Shown here: positions 52,310 to 61,704 of the stretch, piece by piece
Layout of the letters: every line of letters begins with the position of its first letter
Position numbering within the stretch: position 1 is the first letter of the stretch
Assembly: GCF_019285775.1 (NCBI RefSeq)
Contig: NZ_CP079105.1
Location: 558,001 to 622,000 of the forward strand
Origin: Skermania piniformis
Lineage (GTDB): Bacteria > Actinomycetota > Actinomycetes > Mycobacteriales > Mycobacteriaceae
Reading direction: 5' to 3'
DNA length: 64,000 bases
Translations under genes and position numbers: made by a program
Notes under the pieces: generated by a model
What the model was told of the DNA's origin: nothing
Database searches by the model: none
Seen by the model: only the letters and a program-made list of their open reading frames with translations

Positions 52310-53775
52310 CCGGCACCGAGGAGCCGGCGCGGCTGCTCCAGGCAGCGGCGCTGCTCGAGCAGTGCAACGAGCGGTTTCGCGCCGACTCGACGGCCGGGCC
52401 GGTCGCCGCCTGGACCGGACGTGCGGCCGATGCAGCGGTGGCTCGGCTCGCGGCCGAAGGGCGCTACGCGGAGCGCGTCGTCGCCGCGGTGACCGGACAG
52501 ATCGCGGCGATCCGGGCTGCCGCCGAGCAGCTGGCGGCGGCGATGCGGCCGCCCGGAACGGTTGATCGCGAGGGGCTCGATCAGCTATCTGCACGCGGCG
52601 CCGGGGCAGTGTCGGCCGCCACCGCAGTGTTGGCCGGGCTGCGGGCACAGGCCCCGCCGAGCGGGCTCGAGTCGCCGGCTCTCCCGGCCGAGCCGGCTGC
52701 GCTGGCGGCGTCCTGGGCCACGCTCCCGCCGGCCGAACGGGACGTGCTGGCCGCGGCGGATCCGGCGCTGGGTAACCGGGCCGGTTTGCCGGCGGTGGAC
52801 AAGGACCGGTACAACCGCGCCTATCTGGAGCTGTTGCGGACCGCCGCCGAACGGGATCTGGCCGACGCGGCGGGCGGGCACCTGGACTGGGCCCGGGGGG
52901 ACAACGTCCCCGGTCCGCCGACGAGCGGGTTGCCCGACGAGGCGGCCGAGGACCGACTCCGGGAGTTCGCACGGTGGCAGGCCGAGTTCGAGCGGCGAGC
53001 CGGCCCCGACGCTGCCGCAGCGCTGCGTGGCTATGCCGCCATCGCCGAGCAGCTCGCCTCGAACGATCCGCCGCGGTATCTACTCAACGTCGACGACCAG
53101 GGCCGGGCCGCGATCGCGCTGGGTAATCCGGACACCGCTACCCGCATCGCGACCTTCGTTCCGGGGATGGACAGCACCGTCGACGGGATCGGCGGCGGCC
53201 TGGACCGGGCGCGTGCGTTGCTGGACGCCGCCGACGCGGCCGGTGCCGGTCGGGGAACGACCTCGGCGATCGCCTGGTACGACTACCAGGCGCCGCGCGG
53301 CCTGATCGCGGCGGCCAAGGACGGTGCTGCCGATGCCGGTGCACCCCGGCTGGACCAGTTCCAGGACGGGTTGCGGGCCGCCCACGTGGGTCCCCGGTCG
53401 TACAACACGGTCGTCGGGCACAGCTACGGCTCGTTCGTCGTCGGCACCGCGGCGAGTGGCGGTAGTTCGCTGGCGGCGGATGCGCTGGTGCTGGTGGGGA
53501 GCCCGGGCCTGGAGTTGGAGCGGGTTACCGATCTGCGCCTGGACGGGATCGACCCGGCCGACAACCCCGCGCACGTGTTCGCCACCGCCGCGGCCGCCGA
53601 CCCGGTTCCGATCGTGGGCGCGCTGTCGCACGGGCCGAGCGTGACCGACCCGGACTTCGGCGCGACCGTGTTCGGGTCTGTGGGCGGTGTGTCGACCGCA
53701 CACAGCGACTACTGGGACCCGGGAAATCCGGCGCGCGCCACGATGGGCCGAATCATCGCCGGCCATGGCGGGTGA
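52306..53775 (+). CDS. DUF1023 alpha/beta hydrolase with WXG-like N-terminus
   Basis: A 489-residue protein. Residues 1-110 are helical and WXG/EspC-like. The C-terminal DUF1023 domain (about 225-485) includes TFVPGMDSTVDGI, the nucleophile motif VVGHSYGSFVVG (about 370), VLVGSPGLELER and the His context HSDYWDP. The Ser/His pair is intact, so lipase or esterase activity is likely. Coupling to a small EspC-like gene suggests a secreted pair of the type VII kind; this is inference. The stop region overlaps the convergent methyltransferase-like gene by 23 bases. Confidence 0.78.
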   Translation: MTGTEEPARLLQAAALLEQCNERFRADSTAGPVAAWTGRAADAAVARLAAEGRYAERVVAAVTGQIAAIRAAAEQLAAAMRPPGTVDREGLDQLSARGAGAVSAATAVLAGLRAQAPPSGLESPALPAEPAALAASWATLPPAERDVLAAADPALGNRAGLPAVDKDRYNRAYLELLRTAAERDLADAAGGHLDWARGDNVPGPPTSGLPDEAAEDRLREFARWQAEFERRAGPDAAAALRGYAAIAEQLASNDPPRYLLNVDDQGRAAIALGNPDTATRIATFVPGMDSTVDGIGGGLDRARALLDAADAAGAGRGTTSAIAWYDYQAPRGLIAAAKDGAADAGAPRLDQFQDGLRAAHVGPRSYNTVVGHSYGSFVVGTAASGGSSLAADALVLVGSPGLELERVTDLRLDGIDPADNPAHVFATAAAADPVPIVGALSHGPSVTDPDFGATVFGSVGGVSTAHSDYWDPGNPARATMGRIIAGHGG

Positions 53776-54586
53776 GTGCCGGATTCTGCTCGTGCAGCGG
53801 GTGGAATCCGGCACTCTCGGCGGGGACGCTCAGCACGCAGTCGCGCATCCGCCGGCGGTACTGCCGGACCGGGACGCCGGCGGCGGCCAACAGCTCCAGC
53901 GCCCGCCGCCAGCGCACTCGTGGCCCGAACGGTGCGAGCGGGGCCGCGGCGGCCCAGGCGCGGTCGGCGGCGACCAGCAGGGCATGGATCGGTTCGCCGG
54001 GGACATTGCGATGGATCAGCGCCTTGGGCAGCCGCTCGGCGACGTCGGACGGCCGGTCGACGGTGAACGGGTCCCAGGCCAGGGTCAGCGAGATCGGTCC
54101 GGTCGCGTCCAGCACCAGCCAGGCGCACCGCCGGCCCAGCTCGTCGCAGGTGCCGTCGACGATCAGGCCACCGGGGGCCAGCTGGTGCGACATCGTCGCC
54201 CAGGCCGGACCGACCGCGCCTTCCCGGTATTGACGCAGCACGTTGAATGCCCGGACCAGCACCGGACGCAGCCCGGCCAGCTCGAAACCGCCGCGCACAA
54301 AGCTCACCCCGGCGGAACCGGGGACCACCCGGGCCGGGTCGATTTCGGCTCCGACCACCCGGACATCGGGTCGGACTCGGCGCAGCCGGGTCGCCAGCTC
54401 GTACGTGGTCACCGGGGTTGCGCCGTACCCGAGATCGACGACCAACGGGTCGGTCGCGGCGAGCAGCCGGGCGCGAACCGGGCCGGCACCGACCAGCTGA
54501 CGGTCGCTGCGGCGCAACCGGTTGTGTCCGGTCGTCCCGCGGGTGACGACCCCTACCGGGGCACGGGGTGGTGGGTGTCCAGCCAC
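53753..54586 (-). CDS. SAM-binding methyltransferase-like protein
   Basis: A 277-residue protein with a Rossmann segment LVVDLGYGATPVTTYELATRL (about 48-68) and VVGAEIDPARV (acidic residue after the second strand), as in class I methyltransferases. MSHQLAPGGLIVDGTCDE is the post-motif strand. The target is unknown. The GTG start overlaps the upstream DUF2505 gene by 34 bases on the same strand, so it is probably the last gene of the DUF2505 transcript. Confidence 0.68.
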   Translation of the reverse strand: MAGHPPPRAPVGVVTRGTTGHNRLRRSDRQLVGAGPVRARLLAATDPLVVDLGYGATPVTTYELATRLRRVRPDVRVVGAEIDPARVVPGSAGVSFVRGGFELAGLRPVLVRAFNVLRQYREGAVGPAWATMSHQLAPGGLIVDGTCDELGRRCAWLVLDATGPISLTLAWDPFTVDRPSDVAERLPKALIHRNVPGEPIHALLVAADRAWAAAAPLAPFGPRVRWRRALELLAAAGVPVRQYRRRMRDCVLSVPAESAGFHPLHEQNPALTRHGRR

Positions 54587-55068
54587 GATGCGGTGAACTC
54601 GGCCTCGGCGCGGAACAGATCGACCAGGTTGACCAGCATCATCCGCTCGAACCGCAGCCCGCCGGGCAGATAGACCTTGGCCTCCGAAGAGGTGCGCAGG
54701 GTGCAGCCGATGTCGGTGGGGAACAGGTGCATGGTGCCGGTGAGGCTGCCCGGGCCGGCCGGAATCGACGCCTCGTACTTGCCGACCACCTCGGGGCCCA
54801 GCGGGCCGTACGTCTCTCGACGGGTGATCACCATGTCCTTGCGGATGATCGCCTGGGCGATCGGCGGTAGCTCGGTCCGGGGCAGTACGTGCTCGATGAC
54901 CAGCTCGATCCCGGACTCGTCCGCGCGGAACTCCACCAGCTGGTTCGGCGAGTACTTGCGCATCTCCTCGATCCGTGCGGCCCAGTAGTTCCGGTCGCCG
55001 AGCGTCCGGTACACCTCGCCGACGGTACGCAGCGGGTAACGGGCGGAGTAGTCCAGTCGACGGGCCAT
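54553..55068 (-). CDS. DUF2505 family protein, copy 2
   Basis: A 171-residue START/polyketide-cyclase-like protein: the N-terminal strand LDYSARYPLRTVGEVYRTLGDRNYWAARIEEM and C-terminal FTASWLDTHH. DUF2505 proteins are probable small lipid-binding folds. It is a paralogue of the next gene, with the same TSWLxTHH-type end, pointing to a local duplication. M. tuberculosis has a single copy (Rv0481c) next to murB. Confidence 0.78.
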   Translation of the reverse strand: MARRLDYSARYPLRTVGEVYRTLGDRNYWAARIEEMRKYSPNQLVEFRADESGIELVIEHVLPRTELPPIAQAIIRKDMVITRRETYGPLGPEVVGKYEASIPAGPGSLTGTMHLFPTDIGCTLRTSSEAKVYLPGGLRFERMMLVNLVDLFRAEAEFTASWLDTHHPVPR

Positions 55069-55111
55069 AGCAGGTCAGGCTACCGTCCGGTTCCCCGGAC
55101 CGATCCGGGCC

Positions 55112-55609
55112 TCAGTGGTGCGTGGTCAACCAGCCCCGGGTGAACTCGTCTTCGGCGGCCGCCAGCTTGGTCAGCTGCTGCGCGATCATTGCCTCGATCC
55201 GGCCGCCGAGCAGCGGGATCGACACCGACGCTCGGCCGTGCAGCTCGATCGCCGTTCGATTGCCGTCGGCGCGCAGCGTGCAGGAACCGTCGATCTTCGC
55301 GGGGGTACCGGGCACGGTCGCGGTGAAGGTGTCGGTCGCGCTGTTGTTCCCCAGTGTGCTCCAGGTCTCGGTGCGGTGGATCTCCAGATTGCCGGACCGG
55401 ATCCGAGTGACGAAATCCGGCAGATACTTCTGGTCCACCACCTGCACCACCTCGATCCGCGGCGGCGATCCGGCGAAGCTGACGATCCGGGCGCCGGGCC
55501 CGCCCACCTCGGCCATCCGGTCGTGCCAGTACTGCTCGCTGGTCATGGCTGCGTAGAGCCGAGTCACCGGCGCATCGAAGGTGGTGTTGTGCGCAAAACT
55601 GGTGCCCAT
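55112..55609 (-). CDS. DUF2505 family protein, copy 1 (Rv0481c-like)
   Basis: A 165-residue START-like fold: [22 protein letters not shown], a central [21 protein letters not shown] and C-terminal [10 protein letters not shown]. The family is unannotated functionally. It is divergent from murB, as Rv0481c is from Rv0482, and its ATG (55607-55609) overlaps the murB ATG (55608-55610) within CATG. Each gene's promoter would then lie inside the other, unless murB starts at the later GTG 55635. Confidence 0.8.
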   Translation of the reverse strand: MGTSFAHNTTFDAPVTRLYAAMTSEQYWHDRMAEVGGPGARIVSFAGSPPRIEVVQVVDQKYLPDFVTRIRSGNLEIHRTETWSTLGNNSATDTFTATVPGTPAKIDGSCTLRADGNRTAIELHGRASVSIPLLGGRIEAMIAQQLTKLAAAEDEFTRGWLTTHH

Positions 55610-56750
55610 GGACGGCAGGTTACCGTTCCGGACTGTGGACCATCGAGATTCGGGACGGCGACTGGCGGATACGTTGCGGTCGGCGGGCGCCCGGGTGCGC
55701 GCCGATGTGGCGTTGGCCGAGCTGACCACGCTGCGGGTCGGCGGACCGGTGCCGCTGCTGGCCGAGTGCGATTCGGCGGAGGTGCTGGTCGAGACGCTGC
55801 GGGTGGTGGACGCCGCGGGGATACCCACCCTGCTGGTGGCGGGCGGGTCGAACCTGCTGATCGGCGATCGGGGCTTTCCCGGGGTCGCCGTGCGAATTGC
55901 GAACGCCGAGCTGGAATTGTCCGACGATCGGGTGGTTGCCGGCGCCGGTGCGGTGTGGGACGAGGTGGTCGCCGCGACGGTCGCGGCCGGGGCCGGGGGA
56001 CTCGAGTGCCTGTCCGGTATTCCCGGCTCGGCCGGTGCGACCCCGGTGCAGAACGTCGGCGCGTACGGGGTGGAGGTCGCGTCCCTGCTGCGCCGGGTGC
56101 GGTTGCTGGATCGGCGGGCCGGGGTGGTGCGCTGGGTGACGCCGGACGAACTCGGGTTCGGCTACCGGACCAGCGTGCTCAAGCGTCGCGACGACGCGGT
56201 GGTTCTCGCGGTCGAGTTCGCGCTGCGCCCGGACGGCAGCAGTGCGCCGCTGCGCTACGGCGAGCTGGCCCGCCGACTCGACGCCGCCGACGGGGCGCGC
56301 CGCCCGGCGGGCATGGTGCGCGATGCCGTGCTGACGCTCCGGCGGGGTAAGGCCATGCTGCTGGACCCGGACGACCACGACACCTGGAGCGTCGGTTCGT
56401 TCTTCACCAATCCGGTGGTGCCGGCAGCAGCGGCGGCCGAGGTGCTCGCGACGATCCGCGCGCGGGTCGGCGACATCGCGATCCCGCAGTACCCGGCCGC
56501 CGCCGGGACCAAGTTGTCCGCCGGCTGGCTGATCGAGCAGGCCGGGTTCGGCAAGGGTTTCCCCGGCCCCGCGGCGCCGGCCCGGCTGTCCACCAAACAT
56601 ACGTTGGCGCTGACCAATCGGGGCACGGCGAGCGCCGCCGACCTGGTCGAGCTGGCCCGCACCGTGCGAGCCGGAGTGGCGGCCGCGTTCGGGGTGACGT
56701 TGGAGCCGGAGCCGGTGTTGGTCGGAGTGACGGTCGAGGCGTCGAAGTGA
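55608..56750 (+). CDS. murB: UDP-N-acetylenolpyruvoylglucosamine reductase
   Basis: A 380-residue cytoplasmic FAD enzyme that reduces UDP-GlcNAc-enolpyruvate to UDP-MurNAc in peptidoglycan synthesis. The FAD domain shows TTLRVGGPV and [13 protein letters not shown]. The type I active site includes [29 protein letters not shown] with the active-site Arg/Ser, and GSFFTNPVV with the catalytic Ser. The C-terminal [13 protein letters not shown] and LTNRGTA are typical. ATG 55608 or GTG 55635 could be the start; the latter leaves room for a promoter. Confidence 0.94.
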   Translation: MDGRLPFRTVDHRDSGRRLADTLRSAGARVRADVALAELTTLRVGGPVPLLAECDSAEVLVETLRVVDAAGIPTLLVAGGSNLLIGDRGFPGVAVRIANAELELSDDRVVAGAGAVWDEVVAATVAAGAGGLECLSGIPGSAGATPVQNVGAYGVEVASLLRRVRLLDRRAGVVRWVTPDELGFGYRTSVLKRRDDAVVLAVEFALRPDGSSAPLRYGELARRLDAADGARRPAGMVRDAVLTLRRGKAMLLDPDDHDTWSVGSFFTNPVVPAAAAAEVLATIRARVGDIAIPQYPAAAGTKLSAGWLIEQAGFGKGFPGPAAPARLSTKHTLALTNRGTASAADLVELARTVRAGVAAAFGVTLEPEPVLVGVTVEASK

Positions 56751-56808
56751 CAACGGGGTCTGTCGATATCGGCCACGTGGTCGTATCCGGTGTGCCACGC
56801 TCAGCGGT

Positions 56809-57657
56809 ATGACAACCCTGACTGGACGGCGTGTGGCGATCACCGGTGGCGCGCAAGGAATCGGCCGGGCGATCGCCGAGGCCCTGATCCGGTCCGGCGC
56901 CACGGTGGCGCTCGGCGACATCCAGGTGACGGTGGTCGAACAGACCGCCGCCGAACTGGGTTCCGGTACCACCGGGCATCGGCTCGATGTGACCGACCCG
57001 GCGAGCTTCGCGTCCTTCCTGGACAAGGCCGCGGCGAATCTCGGCGGGCTCGACGTGCTGGTCAACAATGCGGGCATCATGCCGATCGGCCCGTTTCTGG
57101 ACGAGAGTCCGGACCTGACCCGGCGCACCGTGGAGATCGACCTGATGGGCGTGCTCACCGGCACACGGCTCGCCGGCCGCCGGTTCACCGACAGTGGTAC
57201 CGGCCACATCGTCAACATCGCATCGGTGCTGGGCACCCTCGCCTCGCCGAACGCGGCCACCTACTGTGCGACCAAGCATGCGGTGGTCGGTTTCAGCGAG
57301 GCGCTGCGGCAGGAATGGCGGGACACCGGTGTGCGGATCTCGGCGATCTGCCCGGGTTTCGTGCGTACCGAGCTGATCGCCGGCATGTCGGCACCCGGCC
57401 CGTTGGAGCGGTTCCTGGTGGTGAATCCCGAAGATGTCGCCGACGCCGTGGTGCAGGAGATCGCCAAGGGCGTCTCGCGGACGGTGTTCGTCCCGAAGGC
57501 GGTCGGCGTGGTCTCCCGGGGATCGACGGCGGCGCCGACCGCCCTGGTGGACATGCTGTTCCGGCTGTCCGGGGGGAACAAGGTCACCGAAGACTTGGAC
57601 AAGGAGAAGCGGGCCGCGTACCAGCAGCGGCTCGAGGGTCGCGACGACGAGGCCTGA
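56809..57657 (+). CDS. Short-chain dehydrogenase/reductase
   Basis: A 282-residue NAD(P)-dependent oxidoreductase. The cofactor motif is TGGAQGIG (13-20), followed by NNAGIM, catalytic Ser in NIASVLG, YCATK (Tyr/Lys pair) and CPGFVRTEL. It is a classical SDR of the acyl/lipid-reductase type common in mycolata (Rv0484c lies near murB in M. tuberculosis). The substrate is unknown. It starts 58 bases after murB and may share its transcript. Confidence 0.88.
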   Translation: MTTLTGRRVAITGGAQGIGRAIAEALIRSGATVALGDIQVTVVEQTAAELGSGTTGHRLDVTDPASFASFLDKAAANLGGLDVLVNNAGIMPIGPFLDESPDLTRRTVEIDLMGVLTGTRLAGRRFTDSGTGHIVNIASVLGTLASPNAATYCATKHAVVGFSEALRQEWRDTGVRISAICPGFVRTELIAGMSAPGPLERFLVVNPEDVADAVVQEIAKGVSRTVFVPKAVGVVSRGSTAAPTALVDMLFRLSGGNKVTEDLDKEKRAAYQQRLEGRDDEA

Positions 57658-57685
57658 TTGCCCGCCCGGCGGGTGTCGCTCGCGT

Positions 57686-58543
57686 TCAGCCGGGGTGCCG
57701 GGCATGTCGGTCGCGATAGTCGCCCGGGGCCGCGCCGACCAGGTCGGTGAAGGCACGGGCGAAATGGGCCTGGTCGTACCAGCCGTAGCGGGTCGCCAGG
57801 TCGGCGATCGTCCCGGTGTAGCCGCCGTCGAGCTCACGGACCGCGTCGTGCATCCGATAGCGGGCGAGCACCCACTTGGGCCCGACCCCGACGTATCGGG
57901 CGAACATCCGTTGCAGCCGCCGGGCCGCGATGTCGTGTCGCTGCTCGATCTGGCCGACCCGGAGCAGGGTGCGGTCGGCGAGCATGTCGTCGATCACGCC
58001 GAGCAACTGGCGGTAATCGGTATCGCCGCCGGAGGTCGGCGGCCGGGCCGCGGTGAGCGCGGCGTCGAGCCGGGTGACGCAGCATTCGTCGGCGACGGTC
58101 TCGTCGAGGTTCGCGCACGCCGTGACTACGCTTGCCGGCAGCAGCCCGCGAGCGGGGACGACGCGATCGGTCAACCGGGCGGCGTCGAGCCCGGCGAAAG
58201 CGGCGAGCCCGCCCGGCCGGAACTTCACCGCGAACACCCAGCTGCGTCCGCGCGCCGGCACCTCGAACCGGTGTCGCACCACCCCGGTCAGCACGACCGG
58301 GTCGGCGCCGACCTCGGACCGGGTGACGCCGCGCTCCACACTGAGCGTGCAGGACGGGTGCGGCAGCGTCGAGCTGCGGTACACCACCCCGTCCGGTAGA
58401 TCCCAGCGCAGTCGCCAGTAGTTCTCCACCCAGTCGGCAATCGCGTCGACGCACTCGAACCGGGCCAGATCGGCATGTTCGGCGAGTAGCTCGGGCCGCA
58501 GCACACCCGCGGTGGTCGTTGTCGGGTTTCTCCTATCCGGCAC
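57686..58543 (-). CDS. AraC-family transcriptional regulator
   Basis: A 285-residue regulator. A C-terminal double HTH (about 180-280) reads DIAARRLQRMFARYVGVGPK and IADLATRYGWYDQAHFARAFTDLVGAAPGDY. The N-terminal 150 residues form a DUF6597-like sensory region. The GTG at 58543 is the most upstream sensible start, divergent from the VOC gene; a GTG near 58490 is an alternative. It likely controls the VOC protein or itself, judged by position alone. Confidence 0.83.
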   Translation of the reverse strand: MPDRRNPTTTTAGVLRPELLAEHADLARFECVDAIADWVENYWRLRWDLPDGVVYRSSTLPHPSCTLSVERGVTRSEVGADPVVLTGVVRHRFEVPARGRSWVFAVKFRPGGLAAFAGLDAARLTDRVVPARGLLPASVVTACANLDETVADECCVTRLDAALTAARPPTSGGDTDYRQLLGVIDDMLADRTLLRVGQIEQRHDIAARRLQRMFARYVGVGPKWVLARYRMHDAVRELDGGYTGTIADLATRYGWYDQAHFARAFTDLVGAAPGDYRDRHARHPG

Positions 58544-58570
58544 GACTCGATCGTAGGAAGAGTGGCCGAC

Positions 58571-58948
58571 ATGGCGAACGATGACACTTTCCCCCGGCTG
58601 CAGATGGTGACCCTGGACTGTGCGGCGGCGGCGCCGTTGGCGGAGTTCTGGTCGGCGTTGCTCGGGGTCGAGATCACGGCCCAGGGCGACGGGTATGCGA
58701 TGCTGGCCACCCCCGGTGCGGCGATCGGGATCGGTGAGGTCGAGCACTACGTCGCACCCGGTTGGCCGAACGAGCACGGCAGCAAGCAGTTTCATTTCGA
58801 TCTCGCCTGCGTCGACATCGCCGCGGCGCAGGCGCGGGCGGTCGAACTCGGCGCCACCGTGGTCGACCCGCAGCCCGGCGAAACCTGGCGGGTGCTGCTG
58901 GATCCGGCGGGTCACCCGTTCTGTCTGACCGACGCCGCCAACTGGTGA
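58571..58948 (+). CDS. VOC-fold (glyoxalase/dioxygenase superfamily) protein
   Basis: A 125-residue protein (128 from an in-frame GTG at 58562). LQMVTLDCAAAAPLAEFWSALLG is the opening beta-alpha-beta unit; HFDLACVDIAAAQARAVELGA and VLLDPAGHPFCLTD form the second unit. It is a short VOC_6-like protein, common in Nocardia-type genomes and without assigned substrate. It is divergent from the AraC gene and convergent with the TetR gene, which ends 1 base later. Confidence 0.82.
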   Translation: MANDDTFPRLQMVTLDCAAAAPLAEFWSALLGVEITAQGDGYAMLATPGAAIGIGEVEHYVAPGWPNEHGSKQFHFDLACVDIAAAQARAVELGATVVDPQPGETWRVLLDPAGHPFCLTDAANW

Positions 58949-59563
58949 TCAGCAGCCGTACACGGTCCGTCGCCAGATGGTGGCCAGCGTCGCGATCGCA
59001 TCGGTGTCGCTGATCGTCAGCGGCAGCCCGCCCGGCCGCAGGAACACCGCGGTCGCGTTCTCGAACAGCAGCGCGATCGCCGCCCCGACCTGGTCGGGGT
59101 CGAGTTCGCGGGCGTGGCCGTGGCTCTGCGCGTGCCGGACCGTGGCGGCTGCCAGGTCCATCCCGACCCCGCGGAACCGGTTCTGTAGCTGCGCGAACCG
59201 GGGGCGGGTGGGCGCCAGCTGGGCCACGGCGACCAGCACTCCGATGTGCTGTTTGCACATTCGCCAGTACCCGGTCACCACGGCGTCGAAGAAACGGCGG
59301 TCGGCCGGCGAGTCCGGCAGCCGGACGGCATTGCCGGCCGGGAGCAGCTCGTCGTTCAGGAACTCCTCCGCCAGCGCCAGCAGCAACTCCTCCTTGTCGG
59401 CGTAGTACCGGTAGAACAGCGCCGGGGACCGGTCCGCGGCAGCGGTGATGTCGGCCAAGGTGGTGTCGTGGAACCCGCGTTCGGCGAACAGCGTGCGGGC
59501 GGCCCGGTCGATCGCTTCGCGGGTTTGCCGGCCCTTCGCGGTGCGGCTTTCCGGCGCTGGCAC
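58949..59563 (-). CDS. TetR-family regulator of the downstream-encoded catabolic operon
   Basis: A 204-residue TetR protein. The HTH (about 17-62) is AARTLFAERGFHDTTLADITAAADRSPALFYRYYADKEELL, followed by a helical ligand domain. It is the last gene of the minus-strand run hmgA-like, hydrolase, HMG-CoA-lyase-like, TetR. Its likely site is the 26-base palindrome before the hmgA-like gene (62846-62871), which would make it an end-of-operon autoregulator; this is inference. Confidence 0.87.
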   Translation of the reverse strand: MPAPESRTAKGRQTREAIDRAARTLFAERGFHDTTLADITAAADRSPALFYRYYADKEELLLALAEEFLNDELLPAGNAVRLPDSPADRRFFDAVVTGYWRMCKQHIGVLVAVAQLAPTRPRFAQLQNRFRGVGMDLAAATVRHAQSHGHARELDPDQVGAAIALLFENATAVFLRPGGLPLTISDTDAIATLATIWRRTVYGC

Positions 59564-59569
59564 GGCGCC

Positions 59570-60493
59570 TCAGCCGAGGATCCGGTCGCCGGCGCGGAGC
59601 AGCGCCCCGGGCAGCTCGCGGCCGATCAGCTGCTGCGCCACTCGCCCGGCCCGGATGGCGGCGGCCAGGTCGACGTCGGTCGCGATGTCGCTGTCGCGGA
59701 GCAGATACACCAGATCCTCGGTCGCGATGTTGCCGCTTGCCCCCGGCGCGAACGGGCAGCCGCCGAGCCCGCCGACCGCCGCATCCAATCGGGTGATTCC
59801 GGCGCCGACCGCCGCGTACGCACAGGCCAGCCCGGCGCCGCGAGTGTTGTGGAAGTGCGCCCCGAGCGGCAGCTCGTCGATCAGCGGACGTACCCGTTCG
59901 ATCAGCCGGGTGACCCGCCGTGGGGTCGCGGTGCCGATGGTGTCGGCAAGCGCGATCCGGTCGGCGCCGGCCGCGACGGCGGCCGCGACGACGGCCGTCA
60001 CCCGGTCCGGTGCGGTGGGCCCGTCGAACGGGCAGTCCCACGCGGTCGCCACGATCACCTCGACGGTCACGTCGGCGGCGTGCGCGATCCCGACGATCTC
60101 CTCGATCAGGGCCGCCGAATCATCGGTCGAGCGGCCGACATTCGCGTGACTGTGGCTGTCGGCGGCGGACACCACGTACTCGATCGAGCCCAGGCCGGCG
60201 GTGACCGCGCGCCGGGCCCCGCCCGGTCCGGCGACCAGCGCAGAGAAGGTGATGCCCGGGTAGCGGCCCAGTTCGGCCGCGAGCTGGGCGGCGTCGGCCA
60301 GGGCCGGCACCTTCGTCGGGGAGACGAACGCGGTGGCCTCGATCTCGCGGACTCCGGTGGCGACCACGGCGTCGAGCAATTCCAGTTTGGCCGACAACGG
60401 GATCGGTGCCTCGATCTGCAGACCGTCGCGCAGGCACACCTCGCGGATGGTGACCTGTCCGGGTAGTGCCGGCTCCGGTGCCGTAGCGGTCAT
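59570..60493 (-). CDS. Hydroxymethylglutaryl-CoA lyase-like enzyme
   Basis: A 307-residue TIM-barrel lyase. The DRE-TIM signature is REVCLRDGLQIEAPIPL (R and D in RDGLQ). It is followed by EATAFVSPTKVPALADA, FHNTRGAGLACAYAAV and the loop GGLGGCPFAPGASGN with the catalytic Cys. The family cleaves HMG-CoA to acetyl-CoA and acetoacetate; paralogues in catabolic operons act on other 3-hydroxy-3-methyl acyl-CoA esters. It overlaps the hydrolase gene by 4 bases. Confidence 0.9.
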   Translation of the reverse strand: MTATAPEPALPGQVTIREVCLRDGLQIEAPIPLSAKLELLDAVVATGVREIEATAFVSPTKVPALADAAQLAAELGRYPGITFSALVAGPGGARRAVTAGLGSIEYVVSAADSHSHANVGRSTDDSAALIEEIVGIAHAADVTVEVIVATAWDCPFDGPTAPDRVTAVVAAAVAAGADRIALADTIGTATPRRVTRLIERVRPLIDELPLGAHFHNTRGAGLACAYAAVGAGITRLDAAVGGLGGCPFAPGASGNIATEDLVYLLRDSDIATDVDLAAAIRAGRVAQQLIGRELPGALLRAGDRILG

Positions 60494-61704
60494 GCCGACT
60501 CCGCGGCGAGCTGGTGCCGGCGCAACCAGTCGGTGCAGATGTCCACCGCTCGGCGCAGCGGATCACGTTGTGCCGCACCGGAATAATAGTGATTCGCACC
60601 GGGGATCTCGTGCATCTCCTTGTCCGGACAGCCGATCGCGTCGAACAGCCGACGAGTGTGGCTGGGGGTGCAGGCGTCGTCGGCCAGGTTGCCGATCACC
60701 AGGGTGGGGATCGCGATCTCCGGTCCGGCGCGCAGTGCATCGGCGTTGGCGTCGTCGTAGCTCCATTGCGACAGCCAGCTGCGCAGCGTGCAGAACCGGG
60801 CCAGACCGGTCGCGCTCATGTTCACCTGCTGCGGATCGCCCAGATAGCAGGTTCCGGGTGCCCGTTCGTTCGGGTCGACGGTCGGGTCCAGCCAGCGTGG
60901 GTCGGCCATGGTGCCGTGCACCACGAAGCCGAACTCGTCGCCCGGCCGGCCCGCGGCGCGTAGTTCGGCCAATTTTGCCTTGACCCAGGTGGTGATCCGA
61001 CGGTTGCGGTCGATCTGCGCCTGTCGGTACCGGTCCAGGAACGCCGGCGAGTACGGCGGCTGATTCGGATTGTCAGGGTTGTACAGGTCCAGCTCCGGAT
61101 CGCGTCGGGTCGGATCGGACTCGTCCAGGATCGACGCGTCCAGCCATTCGGTGAGCGTGCCGTGTCGGCTGATGTGCGCCGCGAGCAGCAACAGGCCGTC
61201 CGCGGGGATCAATCCGAGCTGCGTCAGATCCGGACCGTCGCCGGATGGGCCGGCGGTGACCGTGGGGCGCTGGGCCTGTTGCTGATAGAACACCGACAGC
61301 GAGCCGCCGCCGCTCCAGCCGGCGAGCACCACCTTGCGGTACCCGAGCCGATCACGCGCATCTTTGATGCACTCGCCGAGGTCTTCGACGACCTTCTCCA
61401 TCAGCAAGGCGGAGTCGGTGCCCCGGAATCGGCTGTTGCAATAGACGACGTGCTGGCCGGCGCGGGCCAGCGCGTTGATCATCGGTAGGTAGGCGCCACC
61501 GCCGATCGGGTGCATGAAGATCAGCACGGTGTCGGACGGGTGGTCGGTCGGGCGGAGCAGGTGACTTTCCAGCACGACCAGTTCGGCGATGCCGCCGTAG
61601 ACATCGCGCACGCCGGAACTGTTCCGGTACGTGACGAGGTACGGAATCCGCTCGTAGTCGTAGCGGTCCGGCGTGGTCGGACCCGCCGGTGCTCCGGGGC
61701 TCAC
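60490..61704 (-). CDS. Alpha/beta hydrolase of the hmgA-like operon
   Basis: A 404-residue hydrolase. HPIGGGAYLPMINALARAG is the oxyanion region, LAGWSGGGSLSVF holds the nucleophile Ser in GWSGG, and GNLADDACTPSHTRR and IPGANHYYSG carry the catalytic Asp and His. It is an esterase/thioesterase-like fold. The GTG at 61704 is preferred because GTGA overlaps the dioxygenase stop; a longer open frame upstream is antisense-like Arg-rich sequence. It is translationally coupled on both sides and so likely acts in the same pathway. Confidence 0.82.
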   Translation of the reverse strand: MSPGAPAGPTTPDRYDYERIPYLVTYRNSSGVRDVYGGIAELVVLESHLLRPTDHPSDTVLIFMHPIGGGAYLPMINALARAGQHVVYCNSRFRGTDSALLMEKVVEDLGECIKDARDRLGYRKVVLAGWSGGGSLSVFYQQQAQRPTVTAGPSGDGPDLTQLGLIPADGLLLLAAHISRHGTLTEWLDASILDESDPTRRDPELDLYNPDNPNQPPYSPAFLDRYRQAQIDRNRRITTWVKAKLAELRAAGRPGDEFGFVVHGTMADPRWLDPTVDPNERAPGTCYLGDPQQVNMSATGLARFCTLRSWLSQWSYDDANADALRAGPEIAIPTLVIGNLADDACTPSHTRRLFDAIGCPDKEMHEIPGANHYYSGAAQRDPLRRAVDICTDWLRRHQLAAESA

